Part shown: piece after piece, positions 20,329-28,705 of the stretch | How the letters are laid out: each line of letters starts with the position of its first letter | Position numbering within the stretch: position 1 is the stretch's first letter | Source of the DNA: Gemmatimonadota bacterium | GTDB taxonomy: Bacteria > Gemmatimonadota > Gemmatimonadetes > Gemmatimonadales > GWC2-71-9 | Direction of reading: 5' to 3' | DNA length: 33,762 bases | Assembly (NCBI GenBank): GCA_003223395.1 | Contig: QHUZ01000064.1 | Coordinates: 1 to 33,762 of the forward strand | Translations under genes and position numbers: made by a program | The notes under the pieces: model-generated | Told to the model about the DNA's origin: nothing | The model's database searches: none | Seen by the model: the letters and a program-made list of their open reading frames with translations, nothing else

Positions 20329-21094
20329 CCCAGGTTGGTCTCTTCCAGTTGGGGTTTCGCAGCAACGCGGCCGGATGATACGTGATGATCACCGGGATGC
20401 CGCGGAAACGGTGAACCTGATTGCGTAAAGCGCCAAGCGATTGTTTGGTGCCGAGCAGGCTCTGTGCCGCCGTCCCACCCATCGCCAGAATGACCTTCGG
20501 TTTGACCAGCTCGATCTGGCGGTAGAGGAACGGCAGGCACGACGCGATCTCGTCGTACTGCGGCAGCCGGTTTTCCGGTGGCCGGCATTTCACGATGTTG
20601 CAGATGAACACCTGCTCCCGCGGCAGCTTGATGGCCTCGAGAATCTTCGTGAGCAGCTCGCCGGCCCGGCCGACGAATGGCCGCCCCGTCTCGTCTTCGG
20701 TCCTGCCCGGCCCTTCCCCGATCACGACGAGCCGCGCGTTCGCCGGACCTTCGCCCGGGACGGTGTTCGTGCGGCCATCGCACAGCTTGCACTTGCGGCA
20801 GGCCGCGATGAGGGTGGCGATGTCCTCTAACGACTGAGTCTGCTGGATTGGGTCGACCGCAAACAGATCGCTCGACGGCGGGTCGAAGCTCAGGCCCGCT
20901 GGGGGAAGCTCGGCGGCAATTTGGGTTTTCCCCGGGCTTGCGCCCGGGGTTAGACCTGCGGGGATTGCGGTTGGGTTTTCTGACCCCGGACGCAAGTCCG
21001 GGGTTGGCGAGATGGTCGGGAGAATCACCGAATCTCCCCCCAAGAGCCGCTGCTGTTTCAGGTATTCGATTGCGAGAGCCCGGCTGTCGCTCAA
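20291..21094 (-). CDS. Family-4 uracil-DNA glycosylase (Fe-S)
   Basis: The 267-residue enzyme removes uracil from DNA to start base-excision repair. The N-terminus SRALAIEYLKQQRLLGGD is typical of this bacterial family. Catalytic motifs are VVIGEGPGRTEDETGRPFVG and TYHPAALLRNP. The 4Fe-4S ligands are the CRKCKLC pair, ICNIVKC in the NIVKCRPPENR motif, and SCLPFL. The TTG at 21094 overlaps the coaBC stop as TTGA, and no other start precedes the conserved N-terminus. Between residues about 25 and 75 lies a Pro/Gly-rich linker whose DNA contains two perfect palindromes and a 10-base direct repeat. The core domain is intact. Confidence 0.93.
   Translation of the reverse strand: MSDSRALAIEYLKQQRLLGGDSVILPTISPTPDLRPGSENPTAIPAGLTPGASPGKTQIAAELPPAGLSFDPPSSDLFAVDPIQQTQSLEDIATLIAACRKCKLCDGRTNTVPGEGPANARLVVIGEGPGRTEDETGRPFVGRAGELLTKILEAIKLPREQVFICNIVKCRPPENRLPQYDEIASCLPFLYRQIELVKPKVILAMGGTAAQSLLGTKQSLGALRNQVHRFRGIPVIITYHPAALLRNPNWKRPTWDDVRIAARLLDS
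20921..21004. repeat. Two palindromic elements with a direct repeat inside the glycosylase linker
   Basis: TTGGGTTTTC occurs at 20921-20930 and again at 20971-20980, exactly 50 bases apart. Each copy is next to a palindrome. The first is CCCCGGGC, centre TTGC, GCCCGGGG (20930-20949). The second is ACCCCGGAC, centre GCAA, GTCCGGGGT (20983-21004). The centres are reverse complements of each other. All of it is translated in frame as part of the Pro/Gly-rich linker of the glycosylase. The 50-base spacing is not a multiple of three, so the two copies are read in different frames. Confidence 0.85.
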
Positions 21095-22287
21095 AGCGCT
21101 TCTTCCACCACGTCGAGGATGCGTTCGGCCACGTCGCGTTTGGGCAGCAACGGCAAGTCGACTTGCGTGCCATTGCGTCCCAGAATCGTCACGCGATTGG
21201 TCGTGACCTCGAATCCGGCGCCGGGCTCAGAGGCGTCATTCAGGATCACGTAATCCAGCGCCTTATTCTGCAACTTCGCGCGGGCGTTCGCCAATCCGTT
21301 CCCCGTCTCGAGCGCGAAGCCGACGACGACCATCCCCTTGCGCCGCTGCAGCGAGCCGAGTATGTCGGGCGTCGCTTCGAGCTCGACGGTGAGCGGGCCC
21401 GCCGAGCGCGGGCGCTTCTTGCCCTCGCGACTCTTGGGCCGGTAATCCGCGGGGGCGGCGCTCATTATCAGGGCGTCGGCGTTGGGAACCAGGGTTTGGA
21501 GTGCACGCTGCATGTCTTCGGTCGTCTCGACGTGCGTCGTCGGAAGTCCGGCGGGCGGCGCCAATTCCGTCGGACCGCTCACGAGCACGACGTCTGCGCC
21601 GCGCGCGCGCGCGGCTTCTGCCAGCGCGTACCCCATACGCCCGCTCGACGGATTCGTGATCACCCGCACCGGATCGAGATGCTCGCGCGTCGGCCCCGCG
21701 GTCACGACGACGCGCTTGCCGGACCACTTGCTACTGTTGCTGTGACCGAGCAGACGCTCGGCCGCCGCGAAGATCGCCTCGGGCTCGCTCATCCGTCCCG
21801 GCCGCTCGCTCGGCCCTTCGGCGAGCGCGCCGATTTCCGGGCCCACGAAGTGCCAGCCGCGTGTGGTCAGCGTGGCGATGTTCGCCGTGGTCGCCGGGTT
21901 CGCATACATCGCGTCGTTCATCGCCGGCGCGGCGAGCACGGGCCGGTCCGCGCGCGCGAGCAACAGCGTGGTCAGGAGATCGTCCGCCATGCCCATCGCG
22001 GCGCGCGCCAGCACGCTCGCCGTGGCCGGCGCGAGGATCACGAGATCGGGATGTTTGGCGAGATCGATGTGTGCGAGCGCACGGCCGCGGTCCCACAGCG
22101 ATGTCAGGACCGGCCGTCCGGTGAGCGCTTCGAACGTCACCGGCCGCACGAACTCCGCGGCCGCGGCCGTGAGGACGACATCCACCGTCGCGCCTGCCTC
22201 GGTCAGCCGGCGCGCCAGCGTACAGCTCTTGTAGCAGGCGATTCCGCCCGACACGCCAAGCACAACGTGACGGCCGGGAACCGACAT
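21091..22287 (-). CDS. coaBC: Bifunctional phosphopantothenoylcysteine decarboxylase / phosphopantothenate-cysteine ligase
   Basis: The 398-residue flavoprotein catalyses two steps of coenzyme A synthesis. The N-terminal CoaC part has LGVSGGIACYKS (FMN), ALAHIDLAK (active His), APATASVLARAAMGMADDLL and APAMNDAMY (PxMN motif). The C-terminal CoaB part has VVTAGPTREHLDPVRVITN, SSGRMGYALAEAA, APADYRP and ATPDIL. One oddity: the loop that in E. coli reads ACGDIGPGRM with the active-site Cys is AEGPSERPGRM here, Glu in place of Cys and one residue longer. The ATG shares one base with the rpoZ stop (TGATG), and the stop overlaps the glycosylase TTG. gmk-rpoZ-coaBC is a classic gene order. Confidence 0.96.
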   Translation of the reverse strand: MSVPGRHVVLGVSGGIACYKSCTLARRLTEAGATVDVVLTAAAAEFVRPVTFEALTGRPVLTSLWDRGRALAHIDLAKHPDLVILAPATASVLARAAMGMADDLLTTLLLARADRPVLAAPAMNDAMYANPATTANIATLTTRGWHFVGPEIGALAEGPSERPGRMSEPEAIFAAAERLLGHSNSSKWSGKRVVVTAGPTREHLDPVRVITNPSSGRMGYALAEAARARGADVVLVSGPTELAPPAGLPTTHVETTEDMQRALQTLVPNADALIMSAAPADYRPKSREGKKRPRSAGPLTVELEATPDILGSLQRRKGMVVVGFALETGNGLANARAKLQNKALDYVILNDASEPGAGFEVTTNRVTILGRNGTQVDLPLLPKRDVAERILDVVEEAL

Positions 22288-22502
22288 CAGGCTTCCTGCT
22301 GGCGCCGCCGCCGCACCAAGCGGTACTTGAGGCCGCCGCGGACGAGCTCGTCGAACGCGCGGGTGGTGAGCTTCTCCTCCCAGTCAACCGACCGATCGCG
22401 CGGGAAATCGTTCACGAAGCGCGCGAATTTGGCGGCGACGAGAACGCCCAGATACTTGTTTTGCGTCTGTCCTGCGACTTCTGCTGGTGTCACGATGCGC
22501 AT
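22287..22502 (-). CDS. rpoZ: RNA polymerase omega subunit
   Basis: This 71-residue protein starts MRIVTPAEVAGQTQNKYLGV and continues VLVAAKFARFVNDF, matching the omega pattern of a conserved helix with AAKRAR-like sequence that clamps the beta' subunit. KLTTRAFDELVRGGLKYRLV is the second half. The classic position between gmk and coaBC strongly supports the call. It begins 3 bases after the gmk stop and shares one base with the coaBC start. Confidence 0.92.
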   Translation of the reverse strand: MRIVTPAEVAGQTQNKYLGVLVAAKFARFVNDFPRDRSVDWEEKLTTRAFDELVRGGLKYRLVRRRRQQEA

Positions 22503-22505
22503 GGC

Positions 22506-23171
22506 TCAGCCTTTCTGTTGGTGCAATTCATCATATAGCCGCTGTTTCTCTGTCTCCAGACTGTTCAAGTATCCCTTGAGCCACGCGAAATCGTGGCGAT
22601 CTCGCACCAGCTTGTCGGGACTCTCTTCCACCGCTTTCACGACCGCGCGGATGGCCTCCTCGAGGTCATCATTCCTGATCCAGCGATTGAACGACGTCGC
22701 ATGGCCGAGCTCGTAAATGGCACGGTCCAGCCGCCGCCGAATCTCCTGGAGCGTCTCGCTGCCGCGCTGCACGAGTCGCTGGATCAGGACGCGCGGATCG
22801 CTCGGCAGGATGAAAATGGTCACCGCGCCCGGCTCGAGCAGCCGGACTTGCGCCGCCCCATCGACTTCAATGTCCAGCAGGACATGTCGTCCTGACTTCA
22901 GGATGCGCTCGACGTCGGCCCTGAGCGTACCGTAGAGCTCGCCGGCGTACTCCGCGTGCTCGAGGAATCTCCCCTCGGCGACGCCCTTCAGGAACTGGTC
23001 GGGAGACCAGAAATAGTAATCGATCCCTTCGCGCTCTCCCGCGCGCGGCTTCCGTGTCGTTGCCGACACCGAGAATCCGAACTCATCCGAAAACCGATCT
23101 CGCACCGCTTTCGCGATCGTCGTCTTCCCACCGCCCGATGGCGCCGAGAGGACGACCAACCGCGGGGTCAC
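22506..23171 (-). CDS. gmk: Guanylate kinase
   Basis: The 221-residue enzyme phosphorylates GMP to GDP. The P-loop is LSAPSGGGKTT (residues 8-18). GMP-binding motifs are SVSATTRKPRAGEREGIDYY and FLEHAEYAGELYGT. HVLLDIEVDGAAQVR and IFILPSDPRVLIQRL complete the fold. It starts at GTG 23171, in a GTGA overlap with yicC. A short, charged C-terminal tail (about 15 residues, LNSLETEKQRLYDELHQQKG) extends beyond the usual end. Confidence 0.97.
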   Translation of the reverse strand: MTPRLVVLSAPSGGGKTTIAKAVRDRFSDEFGFSVSATTRKPRAGEREGIDYYFWSPDQFLKGVAEGRFLEHAEYAGELYGTLRADVERILKSGRHVLLDIEVDGAAQVRLLEPGAVTIFILPSDPRVLIQRLVQRGSETLQEIRRRLDRAIYELGHATSFNRWIRNDDLEEAIRAVVKAVEESPDKLVRDRHDFAWLKGYLNSLETEKQRLYDELHQQKG

Positions 23172-24046
23172 TCCAGGTTCTCCAGCTGTTCCCGGAACTT
23201 CTCGAGGTCCCCCTTCATCGCGATCACGGTCTGCGTGATGCGGGCGTCATTCGCCTTCGAGCCCATCGTGTTGACCTCGCGCAGCAGCTCCTGCGCCAGG
23301 AACCCGAGCTGCTTTCCCACCGCCTGATCCGCCCGCAGCGCGGCGCGAGCCGCCGCCACGTGCGAGCGGAACCGCACCAGCTCCTCGGTGATGTCCACCC
23401 GGTCGGCCAGCAGCGCGATCTCGAGTGCCAAACGCTGCTCGTCGATCGTCGTCTGCGCCGTCAGCTCCGCCACCGCCTGCTTGAGCCGCTGGTGCTCCAC
23501 CTTGAGCCGGGCCGGTGCCTGCGCTTCGACCGTCTGCGCCGCCGTTTCGAGCGCGTCGAGCCGCGCATTCAACTCGGTCGCGAGCACCTGTCCCTCCCGC
23601 TCCCGCATGGCCACGACATCTTTCGCGGCCCGTTCGACAATGGGCTGGACATCCGACCACTGTACCGGCTGCTCGCTCGCGCCGTTGGTTGCGGTGAGCA
23701 CGTCGGGCTGCCGCGCCACGAATGCCAGATCGACCGTGCCCTTCAGCTTCAACTTCTTCTTGAGCTGCTGCGCCGCCGCCACCACCTGCTTGGCGCGCGT
23801 CAGGTCGATCGTGACCTCGCGCTCTGGACCAGGCGTTTCGACCCACCGCGCCGTCACGGCCACATGCCCGCGCTCGAGCAGCTGCCGCAGCCGCTCGCGC
23901 ATCTCGATCTCCACGCCGGCCAGATCCGCCGGCAGCTTCAGCTGCGGGTTGAAATAGCGGTGGTTGACGGTGCGAATTTCAATTCGCAACCGCCCGCGAA
24001 GGACTCGATCTTCGGCAGAGCCGAAACCTGTCATACTGCGCGGCAC
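23168..24046 (-). CDS. yicC: YicC family endoribonuclease
   Basis: The 292-residue product has the hallmark N-terminus SMTGFGSAE and the family motifs EIRTVNHRYFNPQLKLP, ERGHVAVTARW, DRVDITEELVRFRSHV and GKQLGFLAQELLREVNTMGSKAND. Family knowledge: E. coli YicC is an RNA endonuclease linked to stationary-phase survival and small-RNA turnover. It starts at GTG 24046 with AAGG upstream; an internal ATG at 24034 begins SMTGFG directly. yicC-gmk-rpoZ is a widespread gene order, so the chain from here to coaBC is ancestral. Confidence 0.95.
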   Translation of the reverse strand: MPRSMTGFGSAEDRVLRGRLRIEIRTVNHRYFNPQLKLPADLAGVEIEMRERLRQLLERGHVAVTARWVETPGPEREVTIDLTRAKQVVAAAQQLKKKLKLKGTVDLAFVARQPDVLTATNGASEQPVQWSDVQPIVERAAKDVVAMREREGQVLATELNARLDALETAAQTVEAQAPARLKVEHQRLKQAVAELTAQTTIDEQRLALEIALLADRVDITEELVRFRSHVAAARAALRADQAVGKQLGFLAQELLREVNTMGSKANDARITQTVIAMKGDLEKFREQLENLE

Positions 24047-24082
24047 AGGGCCTTAAATGTAGTCAGGGGGGGGTGCCCTTAG

Positions 24083-25903
24083 TTAGTTAGTAAAGAACCA
24101 CCGCGCGCCATACTGCTGCACGCTCTTCGGATAGCCCAGTCCGGTCACGTAGCTGGACCGCATGATGTTGATGTTCGTGACGCTCCAGAACAGCGTGACG
24201 CCGGCGAGCTGCATCTCGAGCTGGGTATCGACAAAGCTCGATCCGGTCATGCCGAGCGCCGCTCCGGTGCTGTCGAGGCCGCCGAGCGTCGAGCGGCTCC
24301 ACGATTCCATGGCGACTTCCCCGCGGAGCGCGAAGATGCCGCTCTTAAAGACGCGCCAGAACTTCGAGTAGAACGTCGCCGCCACGCGCGCGTGGCGCGG
24401 CGGCTCGAAGTCTCCGCCTCCGACCACCGGATCGAAGTACCAACCCGAGAGTGTCACCCCCGGCGCGATGTGCAGCGTGGCATGGGCCGCGACGAACTCG
24501 GTGCGGGGCGTGGGGCTGAGTGAGTCCACGCTCTTGATCCCCACCGCAAAGCCGAGCGGCGCGTACGGATCGCGCCGGCCGCGCCCAACCTCGACTGAGA
24601 TGAGACGATTCTCGAAACCCACCCAGCCCGCGACGTCCAGCGTGCGGTGCATCGGATCGGTGGTCACGAGTGCCGCTTGTGCATCTTCCTGCCAGGATAC
24701 GTCGGCCCGCGCGGAGAACCCGAGTGGCAACGTGAGTCCGGCCGTGCCGTTCACGCGCCAACCGTAGCGATGGCCGACGTAGAAGCTTTGCCGGAAGGTT
24801 CCCGCAAACGTGATGGGACGAATCGGCATCCACCCCGCCCGTGCCTCGTATTGCCGCGGAGCGCCGGCGGCGCCGAACCGGGCGAGCGCCGACACGTTGG
24901 CCGAGCGCCACGTCTGACTCACCTCGACGCTCGCGAGGGATTCGTTGCGGCGCGGGACCAGCGTGTCGTGACTGATGGCGCTGGTGCTCAGCGCCGTGGT
25001 GAGTCGCCAGCCGAGCCCGTCATCCCGCTCCGCGACGAACAGGCGGAACAGTCTGTCGCGGCGGTCCTGACGCCACCCGTCCACCCCGACGATGGTGGTG
25101 GTTCCTACGCCCGCCACGCTGTCGGCGGACGCGCGATGCCAGCTCGAGCTCGATACCTGAAACGATGCGCCGACGCGGCCGCCCGGCGGCACGTAGTCGG
25201 CCTTGACCCAGATGTCGCTCGTCCCGAACGGCGGCGTGGTGTTGCCGAGCTGGCCGGTACCGATGCTGGCCCAGTCGGCGAGCATCGACACGCCGAATCC
25301 GGACCGGGTGCGCGTGGCGTAGCCCGCGCGGTAATCCGCGATGTCCTGCCGTCCGGAAACGACGCCGACCTGCGTGCGCGGCGCCGTCGGACGATACTGC
25401 GAGGTAACGAGGAACACCTGAAGCGCGGCCGGCAGCATGATCACGTCCACACGCTCGATCGGTCCGAGCGGAATCCGGGCTGGATCCAGATAGATCGAGT
25501 CGCGGCCCAGCGGCTGCATTGGCATGCCGTCCCAGTAGATCTCGAGCGATGCGGGCCCGCGGCCGCCGTACAAGACGATCTCCGGCGCCCCATACCAGCC
25601 GCCGCGCGCGACGAACACACCGGGGATGTGGACGAGCAGGTCGCTCAGCGTGCGCGCGCTGGAGAGGAGAATCGAGTCGAGGGTGAAGGTGTAGCGGGTG
25701 CCCTTGGGCAGCGGCCCCGGCATGATCGCGGGCTCAAATGTCGGGAGCAGGACGGTCGTTGTGTCGCGTGCAGCCGTCGTATCACGCGCCGACGTGTCGC
25801 GTGCCACCGTCGTGTCGCGGCGTGTGCTGTCCACCTGGGCGGCGAGAGCCGCCGGCAACAGGGCGAGGACCAAGAGCCCTCCCCTCGCCCAGGCAGGAAT
25901 CAA
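24083..25903 (-). CDS. Secreted TonB-receptor plug-domain outer-membrane protein
   Basis: The 606-residue product starts at TTG 25903, overlapping the pepA stop as TTGA; the open frame to 26026 is noise over pepA. The signal peptide ([20 protein letters not shown]) is followed by a low-complexity stretch of RDTT-like repeats. Then comes a plug-like domain: SARTLSDLLVHIPGVFVARG, IVLYGGRGPASLEIYWDGMP, and PIERVDVIMLP. The rest is beta-rich and probably a barrel of 16-22 strands. It is much shorter than the receptor at 1926 and does not end in Phe or Tyr (it ends WFFTN). Its place between pepA and yicC inside a housekeeping chain is unusual, and its substrate is unknown. Confidence 0.82.
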   Translation of the reverse strand: MIPAWARGGLLVLALLPAALAAQVDSTRRDTTVARDTSARDTTAARDTTTVLLPTFEPAIMPGPLPKGTRYTFTLDSILLSSARTLSDLLVHIPGVFVARGGWYGAPEIVLYGGRGPASLEIYWDGMPMQPLGRDSIYLDPARIPLGPIERVDVIMLPAALQVFLVTSQYRPTAPRTQVGVVSGRQDIADYRAGYATRTRSGFGVSMLADWASIGTGQLGNTTPPFGTSDIWVKADYVPPGGRVGASFQVSSSSWHRASADSVAGVGTTTIVGVDGWRQDRRDRLFRLFVAERDDGLGWRLTTALSTSAISHDTLVPRRNESLASVEVSQTWRSANVSALARFGAAGAPRQYEARAGWMPIRPITFAGTFRQSFYVGHRYGWRVNGTAGLTLPLGFSARADVSWQEDAQAALVTTDPMHRTLDVAGWVGFENRLISVEVGRGRRDPYAPLGFAVGIKSVDSLSPTPRTEFVAAHATLHIAPGVTLSGWYFDPVVGGGDFEPPRHARVAATFYSKFWRVFKSGIFALRGEVAMESWSRSTLGGLDSTGAALGMTGSSFVDTQLEMQLAGVTLFWSVTNINIMRSSYVTGLGYPKSVQQYGARWFFTN

Positions 25904-27363
25904 GCGCCGGCGCGTTTGAGCAGAAACTCCGTGAACAACCGGACGCCAATTGCCGTCGGCCCCTTGGCGTGGCTGGGCCCCTCCCCTTCGAGGTACGCGG
26001 TTCCGGCGATGTCGAGATGTACCCACGGGAAGCCGTCGACGAATTCACGCAGGAACCAGGCTCCCGCGATTGTCCCGGCGGCGCGCCCGCCCGAATTCTT
26101 GACGTCAGCGACGTCGGACTTGAGCAGCTCGCGGTAGTCGTCCCACAGCGGCAGCGGCCAGCAGCGCTCGCCGGCACGCTCGCCTGCGTCGCGTACCTCC
26201 GCGAGCAGCGGCTCGTCATTGCCGAGCATGCCGATGGCATGGTGGCCGAGCGCGATGACGACGGCTCCCGTCAACGTGGCGGCGTCGATCGCGGCGACCG
26301 GTTTGAAGCGCCGGGCGTATGAAAGCGCATCGCAAAGAATCAGCCGGCCTTCCGCGTCGGTGTTGATGATCTCGATCGTCTTGCCGAGGTGGCTCTTCAC
26401 CACGTCGCCGGGCTTCATCGCCGTGCCGGAGGGGAGGTTTTCCGTCGCCGGGATCAGCCCTACCACGTTGATCTTGGGCTTGAGCCGTCCCAGCACCTCG
26501 AAGGCCCCGAGCACCGCCGTGGCGCCCGATTTATCGAACTTCATGTCCTCCATGTTCGCCGCCGGCTTGATCGAGATGCCGCCGGAATCGAACGTCACGC
26601 CTTTGCCGATGAGCGCGATCGGCGCGCCGGTGCCGCCGCCCTGGTATTCGAGCACAATGAACCGCGGCTCTTCGGCACTGCCTTGAGCGACGGCAAGCAG
26701 CGCTCCCATCCCTTCCTTCTTTATCTGTGCCTTGTCCAGGACGGTCGCCTTGAATCCGTGCGCCGCCGCCAGCTTCTGCGCCTGCTCGGCGAGGTAGCTG
26801 GGAGTGCAGACGTTCCCGGGCAGCATTTGGAGATTGCGCGTGAACAGATACCCGGCGGCGATGGCATCCCCGATGCGGCGCCCCCGCGCCGCCTGCTCCT
26901 TGTCCGCCGCCTCGATCACCAGCTCGACCGACTCGATATCGGGCTTGGGGTCCTCCGGCTGTTTCTTGAGCTCAGTGAACTGCCAACCGCCCTGCGCCGC
27001 ACCCTCGATCAGCACCTGGGCCAACTCGGCGGCGCCGAGACTGCCCCGTGCTTCTTTTGTGACAGCCAGTGAGAAGGTCTTGGTTCCCAACCCGCGAGCG
27101 CGCCGTGCCGCGATCGCCGCGGCGCGCCGGATCGAGCTGCGCGTGATTTCGTTGGTTTTCCCGATGCCCACGAGCAGGATGCGCTGCGCCTTCCCGCTGC
27201 CGTAGACGAGCAGCGTCTCGTCCTTCTTTCCTTTGTAATCGCCCGCAGCGACCGCACGCTCGACACCGGGGTCGATCGCGGTCGTGGATCCCTGCGCCAC
27301 GATCAGCGCGAGCAGCGGTGTCTCCACGCTCTCGAGCGGCTTGGTCGACATGAGACTCTTCAT
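25900..27363 (-). CDS. pepA: Leucyl aminopeptidase (cytosol aminopeptidase, M17)
   Basis: This 487-residue dinuclear-metal aminopeptidase recycles peptides in the cytoplasm. Metal and active-site motifs are [17 protein letters not shown] (Lys and Asp ligands), [14 protein letters not shown] (Asp), and [14 protein letters not shown] (the family signature with Asp and Glu). [13 protein letters not shown] and [20 protein letters not shown] follow. The N-terminal macro-like domain (about residues 1-165) is more divergent. ATG 27363 overlaps the icd stop (ATGA); a second ATG at residue 5 is also possible. The stop overlaps the plug-protein start. Confidence 0.96.
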   Translation of the reverse strand: MKSLMSTKPLESVETPLLALIVAQGSTTAIDPGVERAVAAGDYKGKKDETLLVYGSGKAQRILLVGIGKTNEITRSSIRRAAAIAARRARGLGTKTFSLAVTKEARGSLGAAELAQVLIEGAAQGGWQFTELKKQPEDPKPDIESVELVIEAADKEQAARGRRIGDAIAAGYLFTRNLQMLPGNVCTPSYLAEQAQKLAAAHGFKATVLDKAQIKKEGMGALLAVAQGSAEEPRFIVLEYQGGGTGAPIALIGKGVTFDSGGISIKPAANMEDMKFDKSGATAVLGAFEVLGRLKPKINVVGLIPATENLPSGTAMKPGDVVKSHLGKTIEIINTDAEGRLILCDALSYARRFKPVAAIDAATLTGAVVIALGHHAIGMLGNDEPLLAEVRDAGERAGERCWPLPLWDDYRELLKSDVADVKNSGGRAAGTIAGAWFLREFVDGFPWVHLDIAGTAYLEGEGPSHAKGPTAIGVRLFTEFLLKRAGA

Positions 27364-28601
27364 GCCAGGTGCTCGATGATGGCGTCGGCGAATGCGGAGG
27401 TCGATACCTCGGTTGCGCCGGGCATCTGGCGCGCCAGGTCGTACGTGACACGTTTCGATGCGATGGCGCCCTCCAGCCCGCGCACGATCGCGCGCGCGAC
27501 CTCGTCCCAGCCCATCTCCTCGAACATCATCACGCCCGACAGGATCACGCTGCTGGGATTGATCTTGTCCTGGCCGGCATACTTGGGCGCCGTTCCGTGC
27601 GTTGCCTCGAACACCGCGTAGCCGTCACCCACGTTGCCGCCCGGCGCGAGACCGAGACCGCCCACCTGCGCGGCTGCCGCATCGGAGAGGTAGTCGCCAT
27701 TGAGATTGGGTGAGGCGACGACCGAGTATTCGTCCGGACGCAGCAGCAGCTGTTGGAACATCGAATCGGCGATCCGGTCCTTGATCATCACCTTGCCGGC
27801 GTCCTCCTTGCGTTTGCCTCCCTCCGCCTCGGTCACCGTGAAGTCGCCGAAGCGCTCCTTCGCGATTTCATACCCCCAGTCGCGGAACGCGCCTTCGGTG
27901 AACTTCATGATGTTGCCCTTGTGTACGAGGGTGACGGATGGGAGCCGGCGCTTGATGGCGTGCTGGATTGCCTTCGACACGAGCCGTTGCGATCCGAACT
28001 TGGACATTGGTTTGATGCCGATGGCGCTGCCTTCGCGGATCTTCGCCCCAAAGCGCCGCGTCAGAAACTCGATCACGGCGTCCGCCTCGGCGCTATGCGC
28101 CTTGTACTCGATCCCCGCGTAGACGTCTTCGATATTCTCGCGGAAAATGATGATGTTGAGCTTGCCGGGATCCTTCATCGGCGACGGGACGCCCTCGAAG
28201 TAGCGCACCGGTCGAATGCAGGCGTAGAGGTCGAGGATCTGGCGCAGCGCGACGTTGAGCGAACGGATGCCGCCGCCGACCGGCGTGGTCAACGGTCCTT
28301 TGATCGCGATGCGATGCTCGCGAATCACACCCAGGGTTTCCTCGGGGAGCCAGCTGCCGGTCTCGTTGAAAGCTTTCTCGCCTGCCAGCACTTCGCGCCA
28401 CGCCACGCTGCGCTTGCCGCCCGAGGTCTTTGCAACGGCCGCGTTGAACACCTTGGCCGACGCCCGCCAGATGTCGGGTCCGGTGCCGTCGCCTTCGATG
28501 AACGGAATGATGGGATGGTCGGGAACGATCCACTGGCCGTCCTGGAAGTCGATTTTGGCACCGACGGCGCCGCCGCGGCGGCCTTCAGCCTGTATTGGCA
28601 T
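27360..28601 (-). CDS. icd: NADP-dependent isocitrate dehydrogenase
   Basis: The 413-residue enzyme oxidatively decarboxylates isocitrate to 2-oxoglutarate in the TCA cycle. Motifs are [35 protein letters not shown] (the Ser is the residue that IDH kinase phosphorylates in E. coli), [44 protein letters not shown] and [15 protein letters not shown]. Lys-Tyr after Pro in the last motif, and Tyr/Arg in [10 protein letters not shown], indicate NADP rather than NAD. ATG 28601 gives the family length; the open frame to 28688 runs into the promoter region. A TAAACT 7 bases before the ATG could make the message leaderless, or the GGGGG between them could be a ribosome site. Confidence 0.96.
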   Translation of the reverse strand: MPIQAEGRRGGAVGAKIDFQDGQWIVPDHPIIPFIEGDGTGPDIWRASAKVFNAAVAKTSGGKRSVAWREVLAGEKAFNETGSWLPEETLGVIREHRIAIKGPLTTPVGGGIRSLNVALRQILDLYACIRPVRYFEGVPSPMKDPGKLNIIIFRENIEDVYAGIEYKAHSAEADAVIEFLTRRFGAKIREGSAIGIKPMSKFGSQRLVSKAIQHAIKRRLPSVTLVHKGNIMKFTEGAFRDWGYEIAKERFGDFTVTEAEGGKRKEDAGKVMIKDRIADSMFQQLLLRPDEYSVVASPNLNGDYLSDAAAAQVGGLGLAPGGNVGDGYAVFEATHGTAPKYAGQDKINPSSVILSGVMMFEEMGWDEVARAIVRGLEGAIASKRVTYDLARQMPGATEVSTSAFADAIIEHLA

Positions 28602-28705
28602 GGCCCCCAGTTTACCACAAAAAGGTGACCTGAGGGAACCGCGCCGGGTAATAATTGGTAGACACGCCATAATCAGAGGATGGGACATTCCGTCAGGGGG
28701 TCGCT
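28602..28705. promoter_or_regulatory. Divergent promoter region between icd and the Ig-like lipoprotein
   Basis: This 104-base AT-richer space must hold promoters for both strands. For icd (- strand) TAAACT lies at 28614-28609, 7 bases before the ATG, with no good -35. For the + strand gene, CATAAT at 28668-28673 is a possible -10 with a poor -35, about 32 bases before the ATG. AGGGGG (28695-28700), 5 bases before ATG 28706, is a good ribosome site. The hexamer calls are tentative. Confidence 0.4.

Noticed and set aside
20848-22716. 622-codon + strand open frame over the glycosylase, coaBC and rpoZ genes
   Set aside because: It lies antisense to three recognisable genes and encodes a compositionally biased Arg/Ala/His-rich product with no motif.
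24647-26137. 496-codon + strand open frame over the plug protein and pepA
   Set aside because: It is antisense to two supported genes and has the residue bias of a shadow frame.
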